Part shown: piece by piece, positions 32,254 to 44,479 of the stretch
Layout: each line of letters starts with the position of its first letter
Numbering within the stretch: the first letter of the stretch is position 1
NCBI GenBank assembly: GCA_940337035.1
Contig: CALNHX010003288.1
Coordinates: forward strand, 1 to 64,000
Source: Agriotes lineatus
Taxonomy: Eukaryota > Arthropoda > Insecta > Coleoptera > Elateridae
Direction of reading: 5' to 3'
DNA: 64,000 bases
Program-made: the position numbers and the translations under genes
Notes under the pieces: generated by a model
The model's database searches: none
The model's input: the letters and a program-made list of their open reading frames with translations, nothing else
What the model was told of the DNA's origin: nothing

Positions 32254-32752
32254 TGTTATCCTTGAATTTATTTATTTACTTACATCTTACATCAAAACAA
32301 ACTAAAAACTTTTGGTTTTGGTGAACGGTGCATGTAGCTAGAAGAATTAATTATCAAAAAACCTTCAAAAGTGATAAAGTATTAGATTACTATAGTTAAC
32401 AAAACATAAAAATTAAGCATTTTTAGATAACGATTACGAATCGACACGACACTAATGATAGTTGCAACTTGCAAGAAAATTCTACTAAATACAACTAATT
32501 ATATGACAATAATTTTTATTGAAAGTAATTGAAAAAGTAATTAATGTTGTACAATTACAATTACTAGGTAATTGGTAATTGAATTACTATTTCCTGTGAG
32601 TAATTGAATCTCTGGTAATTAAATAACTACATTGGGCGATAATTGGTAATTAGTAATTAATTATTTTTTAAAAGTAATTTGCCCAGCTCTGTTTGCTGTG
32701 ACACTCAGTGCATGATGATTATGGATATTTCTTATTTGGAACTGGCACATGA

Positions 32753-33388
32753 TTACTCCGAACTGAATTTTTCCAAATCGCTAGAACATTTTACACACCA
32801 CTGACGATTATCCATTTTGATGATAATGGTTCCATTACGAGACCAGACATTCCTTTGACCAAATTGTTTTTGTGCTTCCTTATACAATTCTAATCGCATA
32901 TAAGTTTTTAAATTTTCCTGTACTACGTAAGTGGTGTCTTTAAGTTTCTTTTTGTTGTTGAGTGTTAGTTGTTTAAATTTATAGCTTTGGAATTTTATAA
33001 TAATTGAACGACCGTTGTTTTGTGTTTGTTTACCGGTGCGACGCATCCTATCAATGTGCTCACTGGTTACTACAACACCCAACTTCTGTTGAAACACCGT
33101 TGACACCATATCTTCAAGATCTTCGTTTGGTTTTTTTATAAATCCAAACAGACGAACATTGTTTCGCTTCGAATATTGTTCGAGTTCATCTAGTTTATCT
33201 TGCAGAACACGATTTCCTTCCTTAACAGCGATTAAGGCGGATTCATGCTGTACTTTTATGTTTTCTGCTAGTTTATCACTAACACGCTCAACAATTTTAT
33301 CAACTAATTCTTCTTTTTCCAAAGCACTTGCAATAGCGGCGATAACAATATTATTAATTTCCGAGATCTGATCTCTTGTTAAAGGCAT
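32753..33388 (-). CDS. LINE ORF1 protein (coiled coil plus RRM-like), intact frame
   Basis: A 211-residue frame with no breaks, starting MPLTRDQISEINN. Residues ~1-75 are acidic/basic heptad-like sequence with a coiled-coil look (KEELVDKIVERVSDKLAENI, NRVLQDKLDELEQYSKRNNV). A compact domain follows with RLFGF, IDRMRRTG and RSIIIKFQSYKFK, then TTYVVQENL. This is the layout of L1/CR1-type ORF1 proteins (coiled coil, RRM, C-terminal domain), RNA chaperones that trimerise on LINE RNA. Stop at 32753-32755. No ORF2 follows: the hAT insertion site is 60 bp past the stop. It could be the front of a LINE broken by the hAT, a solo copy, or a co-opted gene. Confidence 0.8.
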   Translation of the reverse strand: MPLTRDQISEINNIVIAAIASALEKEELVDKIVERVSDKLAENIKVQHESALIAVKEGNRVLQDKLDELEQYSKRNNVRLFGFIKKPNEDLEDMVSTVFQQKLGVVVTSEHIDRMRRTGKQTQNNGRSIIIKFQSYKFKQLTLNNKKKLKDTTYVVQENLKTYMRLELYKEAQKQFGQRNVWSRNGTIIIKMDNRQWCVKCSSDLEKFSSE

Positions 33389-36300
33389 TGTTGATGATTT
33401 TTAACTATACTTGTCACAAGCACCAAAACGTTCACGTTTTCACCAACCAGGAAGTAAAGCAAGTACGTCTACTCGCGTCTACTAATCGAATCGAAGTCAC
33501 ACAACTATCTCTCTTTGGTAGACATAGACATACTTTTCAACTCTATCTATGATGATCTGTACAACTGCCAAATTACCGTGTTACGCATATCGTTTGTCAG
33601 AATTTTAGTTTTGTCTACATTTATTTCTAATGCAACTTCGCGATAGGTAGAACTCAGTTTCTTTATCACAATTTATAAAGCTTAAGAGTGGTCCCATAAT
33701 AGAAGTACATTAAGCGAAGATTATTAAAGCTATTTTAACTTGCTGTTAGATAAGAATGACATTTCTATTTTTATTTATCCTTCCTATTAGATGGCTGAAC
33801 ATATGATTCACTTTTGTTTGAAAAGATGCCCAAGTCAATAAAAGCCGACCAAATATTATATTCAAAGAGTTTCTCTATTATATTACCAGAGAAATGGATG
33901 ATATTTGAGTTATAGCTAAAAAATTTATTATTATTATTATTTAAATTATTAACTAGCAAGGACACTATCGCATCCATTCCTTCTAGATAACATTATAAAA
34001 GATGTATATGGCTTACTTCAGTGGGGCATGGTTGGAATTGTACTCTAAAAACTCAAGGAATTTCCTATAAAGGTTGGCTCGGTAGGGATGAAAAGTGATT
34101 ATTATTGTTTGTTTGGCACTATTCGATTACTTACTTTGACCTGAAGATGTTTACCATTCTCCGAACCCAGAATGAGACGTTCGAGGTGTCGTGAGAATTC
34201 TTAGAAGATTTACTATATGAACTCATCTTACCTTCATCTGCTTGGTGCTTATATCACCTGTAAACGCATCTGCATATTTGCCTTAGAATGGATAAAATAT
34301 ATCAGACGGTAACTTAATTAACGAACAACGAACGAAAGCAGAAAGGGGTGGTTTCAGGTATCATGCTGCGGTGAAGCCCTTTAGCCTTTCAGAGTTCAAG
34401 GTAGCTCCCAACTGGGCTCAGGTTGTGGAGTGGAGTCTGGAAAGACTGGTCTAAATCTGAGTGGATGAATGAGTATCAAATTGAGACTGAAACATGCTGA
34501 CCATCGCTTACTTTTACTGGTTTGCGATCTCCTTCCACGTCGCTTATGTAACGAAACCTAAATGGGATTTACGGGACTCGCGTATTGCTAGTCCCCACCT
34601 AAACCACTTGGTCTAATTGAATACATCTGGCTTTGTGTAATCTCTTGCGGAGCCCTGATGTGTTCATGTTGCGACTGTGTGGTTCTTGTGGTGGTGATAG
34701 CACCCTAGAAATTAGCAACGGTGGTTAATACGTTTTCAACCAATTTTCAGGAACGCTAAACGTCACGCAGCAATTTGAAACCCATATTCAAATAGCATGC
34801 ATAAAAAACTAACTGTTAAGCATGCCCAGATGCAGTCCAAAAACTACAAAAATCAAGCGAAAAGTAGCAGTTGCTGCTTGTACAATACACTCCTTAAGCG
34901 ATTTTTTTATATGCTTAGCGCAGAATATTAAAGAAGTTTCTACGATACTTTAGGGATACGCTCCAAAACATATTTTGCAATTGTGTTTTACTTATCAAAA
35001 GATGTTAAAATGTGAGCGATAATTTACATACGGAAAATTCTATGAGCGTGGAACACATTTAAAGACAACGATAAATGACACATGCACAATTTATCATATT
35101 CTAACACATGACAGCACATTTACAAATTTACGGTTACCAATATATAATATTAAATGTTAAGTAAAAAGGAAGTTAGCTGGGTGCAGCGTTGACAGATTCG
35201 AAATTTGAGAGAATTACAGACAGTCCAACTACCAACGTCGAGCGAAATGTTTAACCGGGGTTTGATGGTCGCCTTGACCAGCTGGGCGAGAAATTTGTGA
35301 GACAGAATGAATATCGGGCCAACGGTCGGCCCTCGATAACGTATTGACGACGGCCGTTCTAAGATCTGATACAAGCGTCGGCGTCGATTTACACATTCAC
35401 GATATTTTTACCGGGTTGCATGGTAATTCAGGAATGATGGCATATTATTGTAGTGCACGAGTCCTATCGCTAATCAGTTTGCGCGTTTTATAACAATTAG
35501 ATCCGAAAATTTGTCGTAATTTGCCTTAGCGTCACGGGGATTTGCCAAAGGGCCATTTTCACAAAACAATTCAGATACCAACATGTAAAAGTTAGTTAAT
35601 AGTTCCTGGTTAACGTATGTTTGTTTATTTGTGAAATACATACACATTTTATTTAGCTTCATATTCGGCATTTTCAGTGGGCATTTAACGTACAATTATT
35701 GTTAATTTCCTAGCGTTGGATAGGAATCTCGCACGATGATCTTGTCTGATACGGCACTTTTTATCATCGTTTTGAGATTAAAATTTCTACTGTGTTTGAG
35801 GGTAACTCGATTTCGTTTTTCCCTGAAAGGATCAGTTTTTGTATTTGATTTTAGCCGTATATTAATGTTTGCCTATTATTTATTTGTTTATCATTTTATT
35901 AGAGCACCTTAGTCGTATTATTAATATTTGTATTTCTACCAAAGTCTAAAACAAACACATATTTTTAAAAGTAAGTATAAATTGTTCTAGTCTAGTGTCC
36001 TTCAAAACCACGTTGGTTGTACTACATTTGTGTAACAATATAAGTGTCGTTATAAACTATACGCTTCCTATATGCCTAACAAAATTAAATTACCAAAGCA
36101 ATTTATGTAAAAATATATTGAATATTTTCAGTTAGCAACATGCGCGCACCTCGACCGGAATTCGCATTTTTGCAGATTGCATAAAATAAGTCTTCCGGTT
36201 CTGGAACAGCTCCGCAAAGCATGCTCCTGAATTAATAAACTCATTTTTCCACCGACTTATCTCGGGAACATCAAGGCAGTTAATTCTCGGGCATCTAGAA

Positions 36301-36877
36301 AATACTTTAATTTTTCCTATTTACATAGTAGGAGCGGAATATTTATGCTTGTCAAGGCTGGGACGTTTCCAGTTCTGTATTTTAAAGCTTGAGTCTTCTG
36401 GAAATGCAGGTTCGAGTGTGAACCTGCCGTATCTGTCGACATAAGGCTGAAAGCCGAAATGATCGACAAGGAAAATAAATAAACTCATTACCTGTCTTTA
36501 AAAGTCAGTTCTTGAGCGATGTTGACTTTAGAACTCGCACTTTTGTGCTTTCGATGAATTGTTTGCTTAGAGTTCTCTTGCTGCGAAACAATGTCTTAAC
36601 TACATTAAATGGAAACTAATAAGTGAAAATTCGTTTATCGAGTGTGTCATTTTATTCCTACTTCAGAAAGTTTCTTACTGGAACAATGCAAAAGTATGAA
36701 ACTAATTATTTCAAGCATAAAATCAATTAATTGATTTTATTATACGAGTATATTGTAATACTCGCAACAAAATATCAAAAAAAAAATGTGTTCAAGCTAA
36801 ACTAATCTCCAACTCAAGTTCCTTTGCCAGCCACCATGGTTTGGTTCTATGTTGTTAAAGTACCTTATGAACAAGGA
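33389..36877. other. No recognisable gene; possible LINE 5' UTR at the left end
   Basis: 33389-33550 could be the 5' leader of the ORF1 element. There is an (ATT)n run at 33920-33945 and a 24-bp perfect palindrome at 36717-36740. Open frames at 33771-33977, 35150-35374 and 35474-35695 show no domains. Segment 34340-34760 is more GC-rich than its neighbours but unassigned. Confidence 0.4.
36717..36740. repeat. 24-bp perfect palindrome
   Basis: Half-site ATAAAATCAATT mirrored exactly. In AT-rich DNA this may be chance. Confidence 0.7.
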
Positions 36878-36950
36878 TGCTTAGGCAGACCTGGCCTGTT
36901 TCCTGTTTGTGCACCTATGTAAACCAACGTTTGGCAAGACATTGAAGCTT
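36878..36950 (+). repeat. Dispersed repeat fragment shared with 9590-9660
   Basis: GCTTAGGCAGACCTGGCCTG ... AACGTTTGGCAAGACATTGA ... AGCTTGCAT, same order as at 9590-9660. It ends close to the start of the Jockey relic. Confidence 0.6.
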
Positions 36951-37009
36951 GCATATAGTCAGTCAGACTATGGAAAACCACAAGAAGAATTTTATAGCAG
37001 GCACAAGAA

Positions 37010-38460
37010 ATACCTTCAATAACCTCATACAGTGTAACTTATAACACTGACGAAGAAAAATGTGAAGCATTCGCCGACTATCTTGAAAAAACATGTACCT
37101 ACCTCTAGTAATCATCAAGATTCATGCAAACATAGTAGTCAGGCATATAGAAACGCACCTACTATTAGCTGGTGAGCAAATGAAACCAACTTCACTGAAT
37201 CTGGCCTCAAAAATTAAAACATTTCCACTAAACAAAACACCAGGCGAAGATGGAATACTAACATAATCCTTAAGTAACTTCCCCAGAAATCATTAGCATT
37301 CTTAGCTACCATCCTTAACGTATGCCTAAGAATGGGATATTTTTCTAGAAAATGGAAACATGCACTAATTCTTCTCATCCCCAAACCAGGTAAAAACAAA
37401 AAGGCTATCACCAGCTACAGACCTATTAGTCTGTTAGCAACCTTATCGAAACTACTTGAAAAGTAATAAAACATTAGTTAAATAACGAAATCGAGCCCTT
37501 GCAACTACTACCAATCTTTCAATTTGGATTTAAAAAGGGCCGTTCTACGTGTTATGAACTCCAGCGTATTGCAGAAAAAATATAAATGGGCTACGAAAAT
37601 AAGCAATATACAGCGACACTTATTGTGGATCTAGCACAGGCCTTTAATAACGTATGGATTGAAGGCCTAAAATACAAGCTCGCTAATCTTACCATCCCAG
37701 GATATCTAAAGGCTATGTTGCTTTCATATCTTGAGAACAGAACGTTTACAATTAAAATCCATGCAACGGTGTCTTCAACAAGGCCCATCAGGACTGGAGT
37801 TCCCCAAGAGAGCATTTTAGGTCCTTTATTATTTAACATCTATACCAATGATATCCCTAACAGAAAAGCAGACTTAGCATTATTCGCTGACGATACTGCA
37901 ATACTGACTAAAAGCAACAACCTTCTAAATGCAATCACGCAACTACAACATGCGACAAACGAATTGACAAGATGGTTCAAACGCTGGAACCTAACGATAA
38001 ACTATGATAAATGCATGCGAAAATACTCCCCCTCAGACAAACCAACGAACCACTAAGTAAACGAAGATCATACAAGACTAGCATACTTATATCTGCTCAT
38101 CAACAGGCAATAGTCGTTAAAACCTAAATGTGCAATGTTACTCTATAAAACATTAAAGCGACCACTAGTATATGCTTGTGTAATCTGGGGCAACACATCC
38201 AAAACAAACCTAAAAAGAATACAATTACTACAAACCAAAATTCTTAGAATCTCAGTGAATGCTCCTTGGTATGTTACCAACAGGCAACTTTATGCAGAAC
38301 TTGGTATATATACGATCTCGAAGCACATCAAAAAGCTAACCATAAACTTTCACGCTAACATTAACAATTGTGCCGGAGCAGTGTACTATCAACTTGGACA
38401 AAGACAAAGACACACAATACTGAAACGCAGTCTACCACAAGACGTTTACTTAAACTAAAG
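37010..38460 (+). pseudogene. Jockey-clade LINE ORF2 relic
   Basis: Pieces occur in order on the plus strand with frameshifts between them. A stretch near 37020-37090 reads NTDEEKCEAFADYLEKT. Next is a KIKTFPLNKTPGEDGI block (37210-37260) and ITSYRP-like sequence near 37420. The polymerase core (37586-38056) has TLIVDLAQAFNNVWIEGL, TGVPQESILGPLLFNIYTND and LALFADDTAIL. The tail (38135-38458) has YACVIWGNTSKTNLKRIQLL and NAPWYVTNRQLY. The catalytic FADD box survives, but GVPQG has become GVPQE and several stops interrupt the frame. Typical Jockey tail. Confidence 0.9.
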
Positions 38461-40865
38461 TGATAGTGATAGTGAAGATGACTAGCTAAACTACGTAAAC
38501 TAATATATTGTATTGCCCCAAAAGCGTATTAACAGTAATTTAATTTCATAAGTGGTGATAGTATTCATTCCGTTATTCTGGTATATATACTTATATACAC
38601 TGTTAATCATGGAAACGCCGTAACTCTGATTAGTCTTTGTTACATGATTAAATGCTCGAATCGACATCGATCACAAGCACTGTCAAAATCGGGGAAAAAG
38701 TAAAGGGTTTGCCGGTTTTTCTAAAAACACAGATCTTAAATGCGTCGGAGCAGATGACGGTGCTCCAGTTACCTACGGGCTAGCTTAGTCGAGAAGGCGT
38801 GATTCGAAAGCTCAGTTAAAACCGACAGCACTTACCCTATACTTTGCTCAAAAGAATTGCCTAAGAACGCCACTCGTTTTGATAAATTAACAGCCCTCGT
38901 GACCCAAAACGAGAAATATCACAGGGCTCTACTAAAGATTCGCTGGGTTAGCTGCACGCTGCGAAGCGTCGTCTACTAGGTTCCCTCCAAGTCGGGCGGT
39001 AAACACCGGGTGGCCTTAATGACTTACCTTATGACCACCTCCCTAAAGGGGTTCAAAAGAATTTACTCAAGCCCAAAGACTGTCGGGCTTTTCCAATAAA
39101 AGCACGTGTTCTAGCTTTACATTTGATTACACTGGGCTTTTTGCCACATTAGGATTGAAGATCCACAGATTTCGGGTTTAAATCAATTAAACAAACTAAG
39201 TGTGACTATATTATTATTTAATGAATGAAAATTGACACACACAGGGCCACAAGATGGCCATAAGAAGGTTACACCCTAACTGAAAATTGTCGGAGGATCC
39301 CAAGCAAAAGTTACCTTAATGGCTAATTACAATACACAAGTTATTTGACGAAATTAAATTCGCAGGCGCAAAGTTCCGCAGCATGCGAGGCACAATAAAC
39401 ATACAATTCGGTAGCACTTTCGCGACACATAAAGACAAGAAACAAAACAAAAACACAGCGGTAGATCCTACCTTTTGTAGCTAGAACACCTACTGGGTTG
39501 CTGATGATCGGTTCCTGGATAGGCCTAGTGGCAGCTTCCAGCAATACAGCTTCCAGCAGCTTGAAAGGGTTGTTGAAGGGCTTTGCCAAAAACCAAGCGG
39601 GGACTGCAGAAGGTCGAGGACTGCGAAGACGGCGTCCACAAAGACTAAGGTTGCATCCCGCAGCGAGCGTAGAATTCCAAAGACACGACGGGCGACAGGA
39701 TTTGCATAATGCAGATTGTGCCAAAGAGCACTTACAAGGCTTAATCGAAAGGTCTCCTCCCAATGTCCAGTGTAGCAGAATGTTTTCCCCACAGACAGGT
39801 CAGCGAAAACGGCAAACGAAATGGACACTTCGCCTCGGAGATCACCAGGTCGATCGTAACACACACCAAAACTGGAATTCAGCCCACCGTAACTACATCA
39901 CGGACACGTTAACACGAGAACGACAATCAACCACGAAGTTTTAACAGATGACAGCTCCTCGATCCGCGGCAACAGCCCACGAACCGGGAGCGCAAAAATC
40001 ACATAGGTTTTGCTCGCTTGAGTGCTGGTTACTAATTAATTCTTTCAAATGCACAGGGCTTAAGAACAACGTAACGGAAGAAAGTTTTGAACTCCAAAAT
40101 TAATAATCCCACATGCACGGTTGACTAAGGGTTTATCAAACTTTATTTCAATAGTCCCAAACCTGGACGTAAAATGCGTAGGCAAGAAAATGCAAACAAC
40201 GAAAGCCTTCGGCGGCTGAGGTCATATCTGACTTAGCAGAATTCGGGGAAGTCCCGGTTAACAAAGCACAAAGAAAACGGTTCCCACACACTTGCCATGC
40301 CACGCACGGAAGTCCACGGGCGTAAATATCAAATTTCAAGAACAACAAAAAGCAATACACAAAACTTAGCGTTAGCCTGGGTTATCAATAATGCAAACCA
40401 AAGAATGAATTCACGGACACAATTCGACGAAATCTAAACTGGACGGGAATGCTTTTAATAAACTACGTGCTTCCAAAGACTGTTTACGGGACAAAATCTA
40501 CGGATCGTGAACGCATTATTATTTGGGCCAAATGGAATTTAACATGTAGCTTTAAGATCCAGGGTTAAACTTTAGACAGGGCCGTCTTCAAAAATTTATC
40601 AAAACAAAAAAACTTATTAAAGCGGCATGAACTCAACGTAATTTTGAGCAAAACGAAAGAGGTCGAAAATAATCTAACATCTTTCGAGATTAATGCACGT
40701 GGAGTCGGCGACGCTTGACCAGCTGAAATCTATAATGCTTTAGTTTAGATGTGACGAGTAATGCCGAGTATTGAATGACAAATATAGATGTTAGAGGTAG
40801 TATAAATATGGAAGCAAATCTAGCGGGAGATAAAAGAAAAGAACATAAACTTGGTTTACACATTT
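38461..40865. other. No recognisable gene; GC-richer stretch
   Basis: About 38650-40650 is clearly less AT-rich than its surroundings and has few long A/T runs. Overlapping frames at 39341-39944 on both strands show no domain and are probably due to base composition. I found no LTR-like direct repeat or inverted ends. Confidence 0.4.
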
Positions 40866-40869
40866 TAAA

Positions 40870-41050
40870 ATAATGGCAAAAAATAGATAGTCTGGGAAAG
40901 TAATCGAATGGGCAGCCGTAGTAAAAAGAAAAAGACCAAGAATAAACTGGGGAGATATGCTTTAGAAATATTGGAATTGAGAGACTTAAGACAGAATTAT
41001 CTGGATAGAAATCAATGGCATGAGTACTGAGAGATGGCATTAGCTGCAAA
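40870..41050 (+). pseudogene. Possible LINE C-terminal tail fragment
   Basis: The plus strand reads KKKRPRINWGDML and NGMSTER with stops between, resembling the K..RP...W.DD/...W...A.DR tail of RTE/R1-type LINEs. Pattern match only. Confidence 0.35.
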
Positions 41051-41059
41051 AATCTGTTG

Positions 41060-41470
41060 TATAAATATGTAAATATTAATATCGTGTGTTCCAAAACAAA
41101 CTCATTTAGGGCAGGCCTTGGAAAGAAAGATAAAAGATCTAGTCATGTCTTACGTCTGTAGCTAAATGTCAGATTGCATTTTGTGTATGAAAACATTTGT
41201 CACTGTGACAGGCAAAAGTTTACACTGTATAAGTTTACTTGTATCAAGAAAACAGATATTTACACAACAAAAACGAGCGTATTAATCATAACAGGCAATA
41301 AAAACCATTGTTATTAAGTGTTTTGTACATTTTCAGGAAAGTAGTTCAAGATCAAGATGTAATTTAGTTATCTCTGACTTATGGTAGTTCATTTGCTGCA
41401 ATCAAGTTACGACAAACTTCAATTCGATCATCACATGCTGCGAATGAGTTTCTTTTAAAAGACGCGATAA
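41060..41470. other. No recognisable gene
   Basis: Nothing seen. Confidence 0.4.
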
Positions 41471-41734
41471 TAACGGGTGGCCATAAATATCTGATATCAC
41501 ATTACCTTTGGAACCAACACCGCTTTATTAAAGTGATGAATCCAACTAAACTAAATGTCACTAATGTCATCACAACTAAAATTCCTATCTGTCAAAAATT
41601 ATTACAGATTGTAATAAGTATTGAAGTTAGAACGGGAGATTTTTATAATCGAGTCGTAGGCTAAACTGCAGAATCTGGGGCACATTTCCCTCCTCTTATT
41701 TGCATGTTATTACATTTCATACCAATACTTATTA

Positions 41735-42511
41735 TCTTATATATATTTCTAAAAGTCCTGACTGACTGACTCGTCAACGCCCAGCCCAAACCCTTGAACC
41801 TAGAAAGCTGAAATTTTGCACAGAGGTTCCCTTTATGATGTATACAAGGAATAAGAAAGGATATTTCGAAATTCAACCCCTAAAGGGGTAAAATGGGGGT
41901 TCCAATTTTGTATGGAAAAATAATATTAAATAGACATTTCCACTTGAAACTTCGTAGGAGTACTCCTAAAAACAAATAAGCAAACACGTATTTCGTGATT
42001 TTCCGAAAATCAACCCCTTAGGGAGTGAAATGGGGATAAATAAGCCTATAATACGATATGGGTGTCGTTATTGAGGTTTATTGGGACGTTGATTGCGAAA
42101 ATGGCATTTATTTTTAAGTCCAAGACGGTGAACATGACATAAGGGAAAAAACGGGACGGGACGGGACTAGACTGGACGGAACGGGACGGACTGGACGGGA
42201 CGGAACTGAGCGGGACGGGACTGGACAGGAAGGGAAGGGACGGAACGGGACGGGACGGGACGGGGCAAAGCGGGACGGGACGGGGCGGGGCGGGACGGAC
42301 GGGACGGAAAGGGAAGGAAAAAGATGGGATGGAAGGGGAGGGGATGGGATGGAAGAGGAGGGGCGGGACGGGACGGGAAGGGACGGGACTGGACGGGAGG
42401 GAAAGGGGCGGGACGGGACGGGAAGGGTCGAGACGGGGCGGGGCGGGGCGGAACATTATTTAATACACAAATAACGAACCTCGCGCGAACGAAGTCGCGG
42501 GTAAAAGCTAG
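41735..42511 (+). mobile_element. Non-autonomous Helitron
   Basis: Starts TCTTATATATATTTCTAAAA after an A and ends CTAG before a T (A|T target), the Helitron rule (5' TC, 3' CTRR, host AT). A GC-rich hairpin, CTCGCGCGAACGAAGTCGCG, lies ~8 bp before the 3' end. The body has the insect-Helitron words CTGACTGACTGACT, CAACGCCCAGCC, GAAAGCTGAAATTTTGCACA and AACCCCTAAAGGGGT. No Rep/helicase gene. The 3' half is occupied by a GGGAC minisatellite. Confidence 0.9.
42152..42458. repeat. (GGGAC)n-type minisatellite
   Basis: ~300 bp of GGGAC, GGGGC, GGAC and GGAAC units in irregular order, extremely purine/pyrimidine-asymmetric and GC-rich, inside a Helitron. Arg/Pro/Ser-rich frames across it (42046-42562) are artefacts. 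Confidence 0.95.
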
Positions 42512-42599
42512 TAATTGAAATATGTATAATGCTAACCAACATTTATAAGTAGCTAATTCCATGACTACCGGGATCTCAGATGTTTATAGCCACCCGGTA

Positions 42600-44475
42600 T
42601 AAATTATGCTTTAGAAATTTTTGATTATGGTCGAACACTGCTAGTTTATAATCCAAACAAGGACTTTACTTAAAGATAGTGACATGAATTGGGCTCATCA
42701 GCCACGAGATACTTTTCATTTCTTATTTTTTAAGAAAGACTTGAGGTATTATCTCAATTACAAAAAAAAAATAAATTCTAAGCGCTCCAGTGTCGCAAAA
42801 TTGGAAAAGGGCACCGAAGTAGAATTTGAAGAGGGCGATTTATTTCATTCGGACAGCATTCTGTCCAAGGAATTTGGGGGATCATCGCCAAATTTGCGCT
42901 TTCTCCAAAAGCCTGACGAGACAACATCCGTGATTTATCCCAACTGTCGCTTGCTTTCGCAGCGATTACATTAGCAAATCGCTATCAAATTGGCGGGCAG
43001 CAGCCCAGGATCGCAAAACCAGCACACATGATGCGGCCTCAAAAAATTGACCAGTCGTGATGTGCATGTTGCATGCACCACGTTCCATATGCCCGCAGAG
43101 AACGTTTTTATTACTGCAAGAGTGTGAAGTGAAAATTTATTAGTTCCGCGCGACGTGATAGGATTCACAACGTTTTTTCTAAAATTGCGGCAATACACTG
43201 CATGCACGTCCGTGCTTGAAGCAGCGGCAAGTTTGAAAACAAACATCGATATCCGAGCAAATATTTTATTTGGCGATGAATTTGAAACTTTTGCAAAACA
43301 AACACCGGAGAATTACGACAAATTGTTGTCAAAGGCTGGCAGAGTGGAAAGTCGTTTCGCTTCCTTCTGCCTCATAAACTGGAGAATGCAGAATGACAAC
43401 CACTTCCTTATCAGTATTACGGGAAGAAATAACAATGGCTAGAAAATCAACGTATTTTGTCCTGTTTTAAATAAATCACTTTCACCGTTTCTTCTAATTT
43501 TGTTATGTAGCTATGGAAAAAAACTATGAATAAACCGCGTCTATCCTGACAAGGGCTTTCTCATATTTCTAATACCTTTTTTGCAATAGGCACAAGAGAT
43601 TAAAAAATAAGTTGTATTTATATTAATATAACTTGACGCAATAAAACGAAATTTTTACTAGACGAAATATGTCGTTTTTAATCAGAAAAAATGCGTCGAT
43701 CAATAAAAGCAAAATAATACATTGCGATCATATAATCCTTGGACAATTAAAAACAAATCTTATGTTCATGATTCTTTAAATAAAAACATAAAATTGAATT
43801 TTCTAGAAAGCCTATCAGAAAATTTATCGTAGAGAACATGACACAATTGGGTTTAAACATAAGCGTACATCAAAACCTTTTAACATTTTTTAATGTAGGG
43901 ATCACAGCTGCAAAATTCTTAACCGTACAATATTACAGTACGGTATTTTCAGGGGTAATATAATAAGTAGTATGCCTATTATCTATAATTTTTTGATGAA
44001 TATTATGAGTTACAATCCCAAAACTGAGAATACAACGAGTCCGCAGGACGAGTTTTATTTTCTTGCATTGGGATTATAACGAAATGATATTCTTAAAAAA
44101 TTATAAATTATTAGGCATACTACGAATTATATTTAGAAAGAGAATATAATGATTTAAAATATATGGAAGAGGGAGAGTAATACTATTTTATTACTTGAGT
44201 ATCAATGCTAACGATCAATCTTTTTCCGAAATACACTTTTTGTAGCTTTTTATGGTTAAAACGCACGACCTAACCTCGAAAAATCAGCTAACATTTCTAA
44301 ATTAGTTCATTTGGACCGTGAAATAAAACTAAGTTAGCTCGTAACAAATCGAAAATCGCCTCGCTATATTGTCAGTATAGTAGAGGGTCCTATTGGTCAA
44401 TGTCTTAAATTTAAGAAATGATGATTTGCTCAACATTTAAGGAATTACATTCTCACGGTTCTAACGCATTGCCAT
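42600..44475. other. No firm gene; weak coding-like stretch at 43150-43440
   Basis: A plus-strand frame (43155-43442) includes FETFAKQTPENYDKLLSKAG, vaguely like the N-terminal region before a Harbinger transposase domain, but no catalytic region follows. The frame at 42684-42974 is unassigned. Confidence 0.3.
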
Positions 44476-44479
44476 AACG

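Larger units (their letters stand above)
29475..32691. mobile_element. hAT-superfamily element, non-autonomous, exact 8-bp TSD
   Basis: Ends CAGAGCTGGGCAGTAATTAA ... AATTTGCCCAGCTCTG. The identical octamer TTTGCTGT precedes (29467-29474) and follows (32692-32699) it, the hAT hallmark. Subterminal DNA on both sides (29490-29750 and 32490-32680) is packed with TAATTGAATTAC/GTAATTAATTAC motifs, as in hAT transposase-binding regions. The interior has no transposase I can recognise and holds at least one older repeat fragment. Confidence 0.93.
41473..42597. mobile_element. TA-flanked MITE carrying a nested Helitron
   Basis: Left end ACGGGTGGCCATAAATATCT and right end (minus strand) CCGGGTGGCTATAAACATCT, flanked by TA at 41471-41472 and 42598-42599. 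Without the Helitron the element is about 348 bp. Termini resemble those of the MITEs at 11350 and 56523. Confidence 0.82.

Noticed and set aside
39341..39944. 140-, 124- and 148-residue frames overlapping on both strands
   Set aside because: Higher GC lowers stop frequency; three overlapping frames with no domain argue against any one being real.
42046..42562. Arg/Pro/Ser-rich open frames on the minus strand
   Set aside because: They are translations of the GGGAC minisatellite; periodic composition, no start context or domain.
43155..43442. Second Harbinger transposase start
   Set aside because: Only a weak PENYDKLLS-like stretch; no DDE motif, terminal repeat or splice continuation found.
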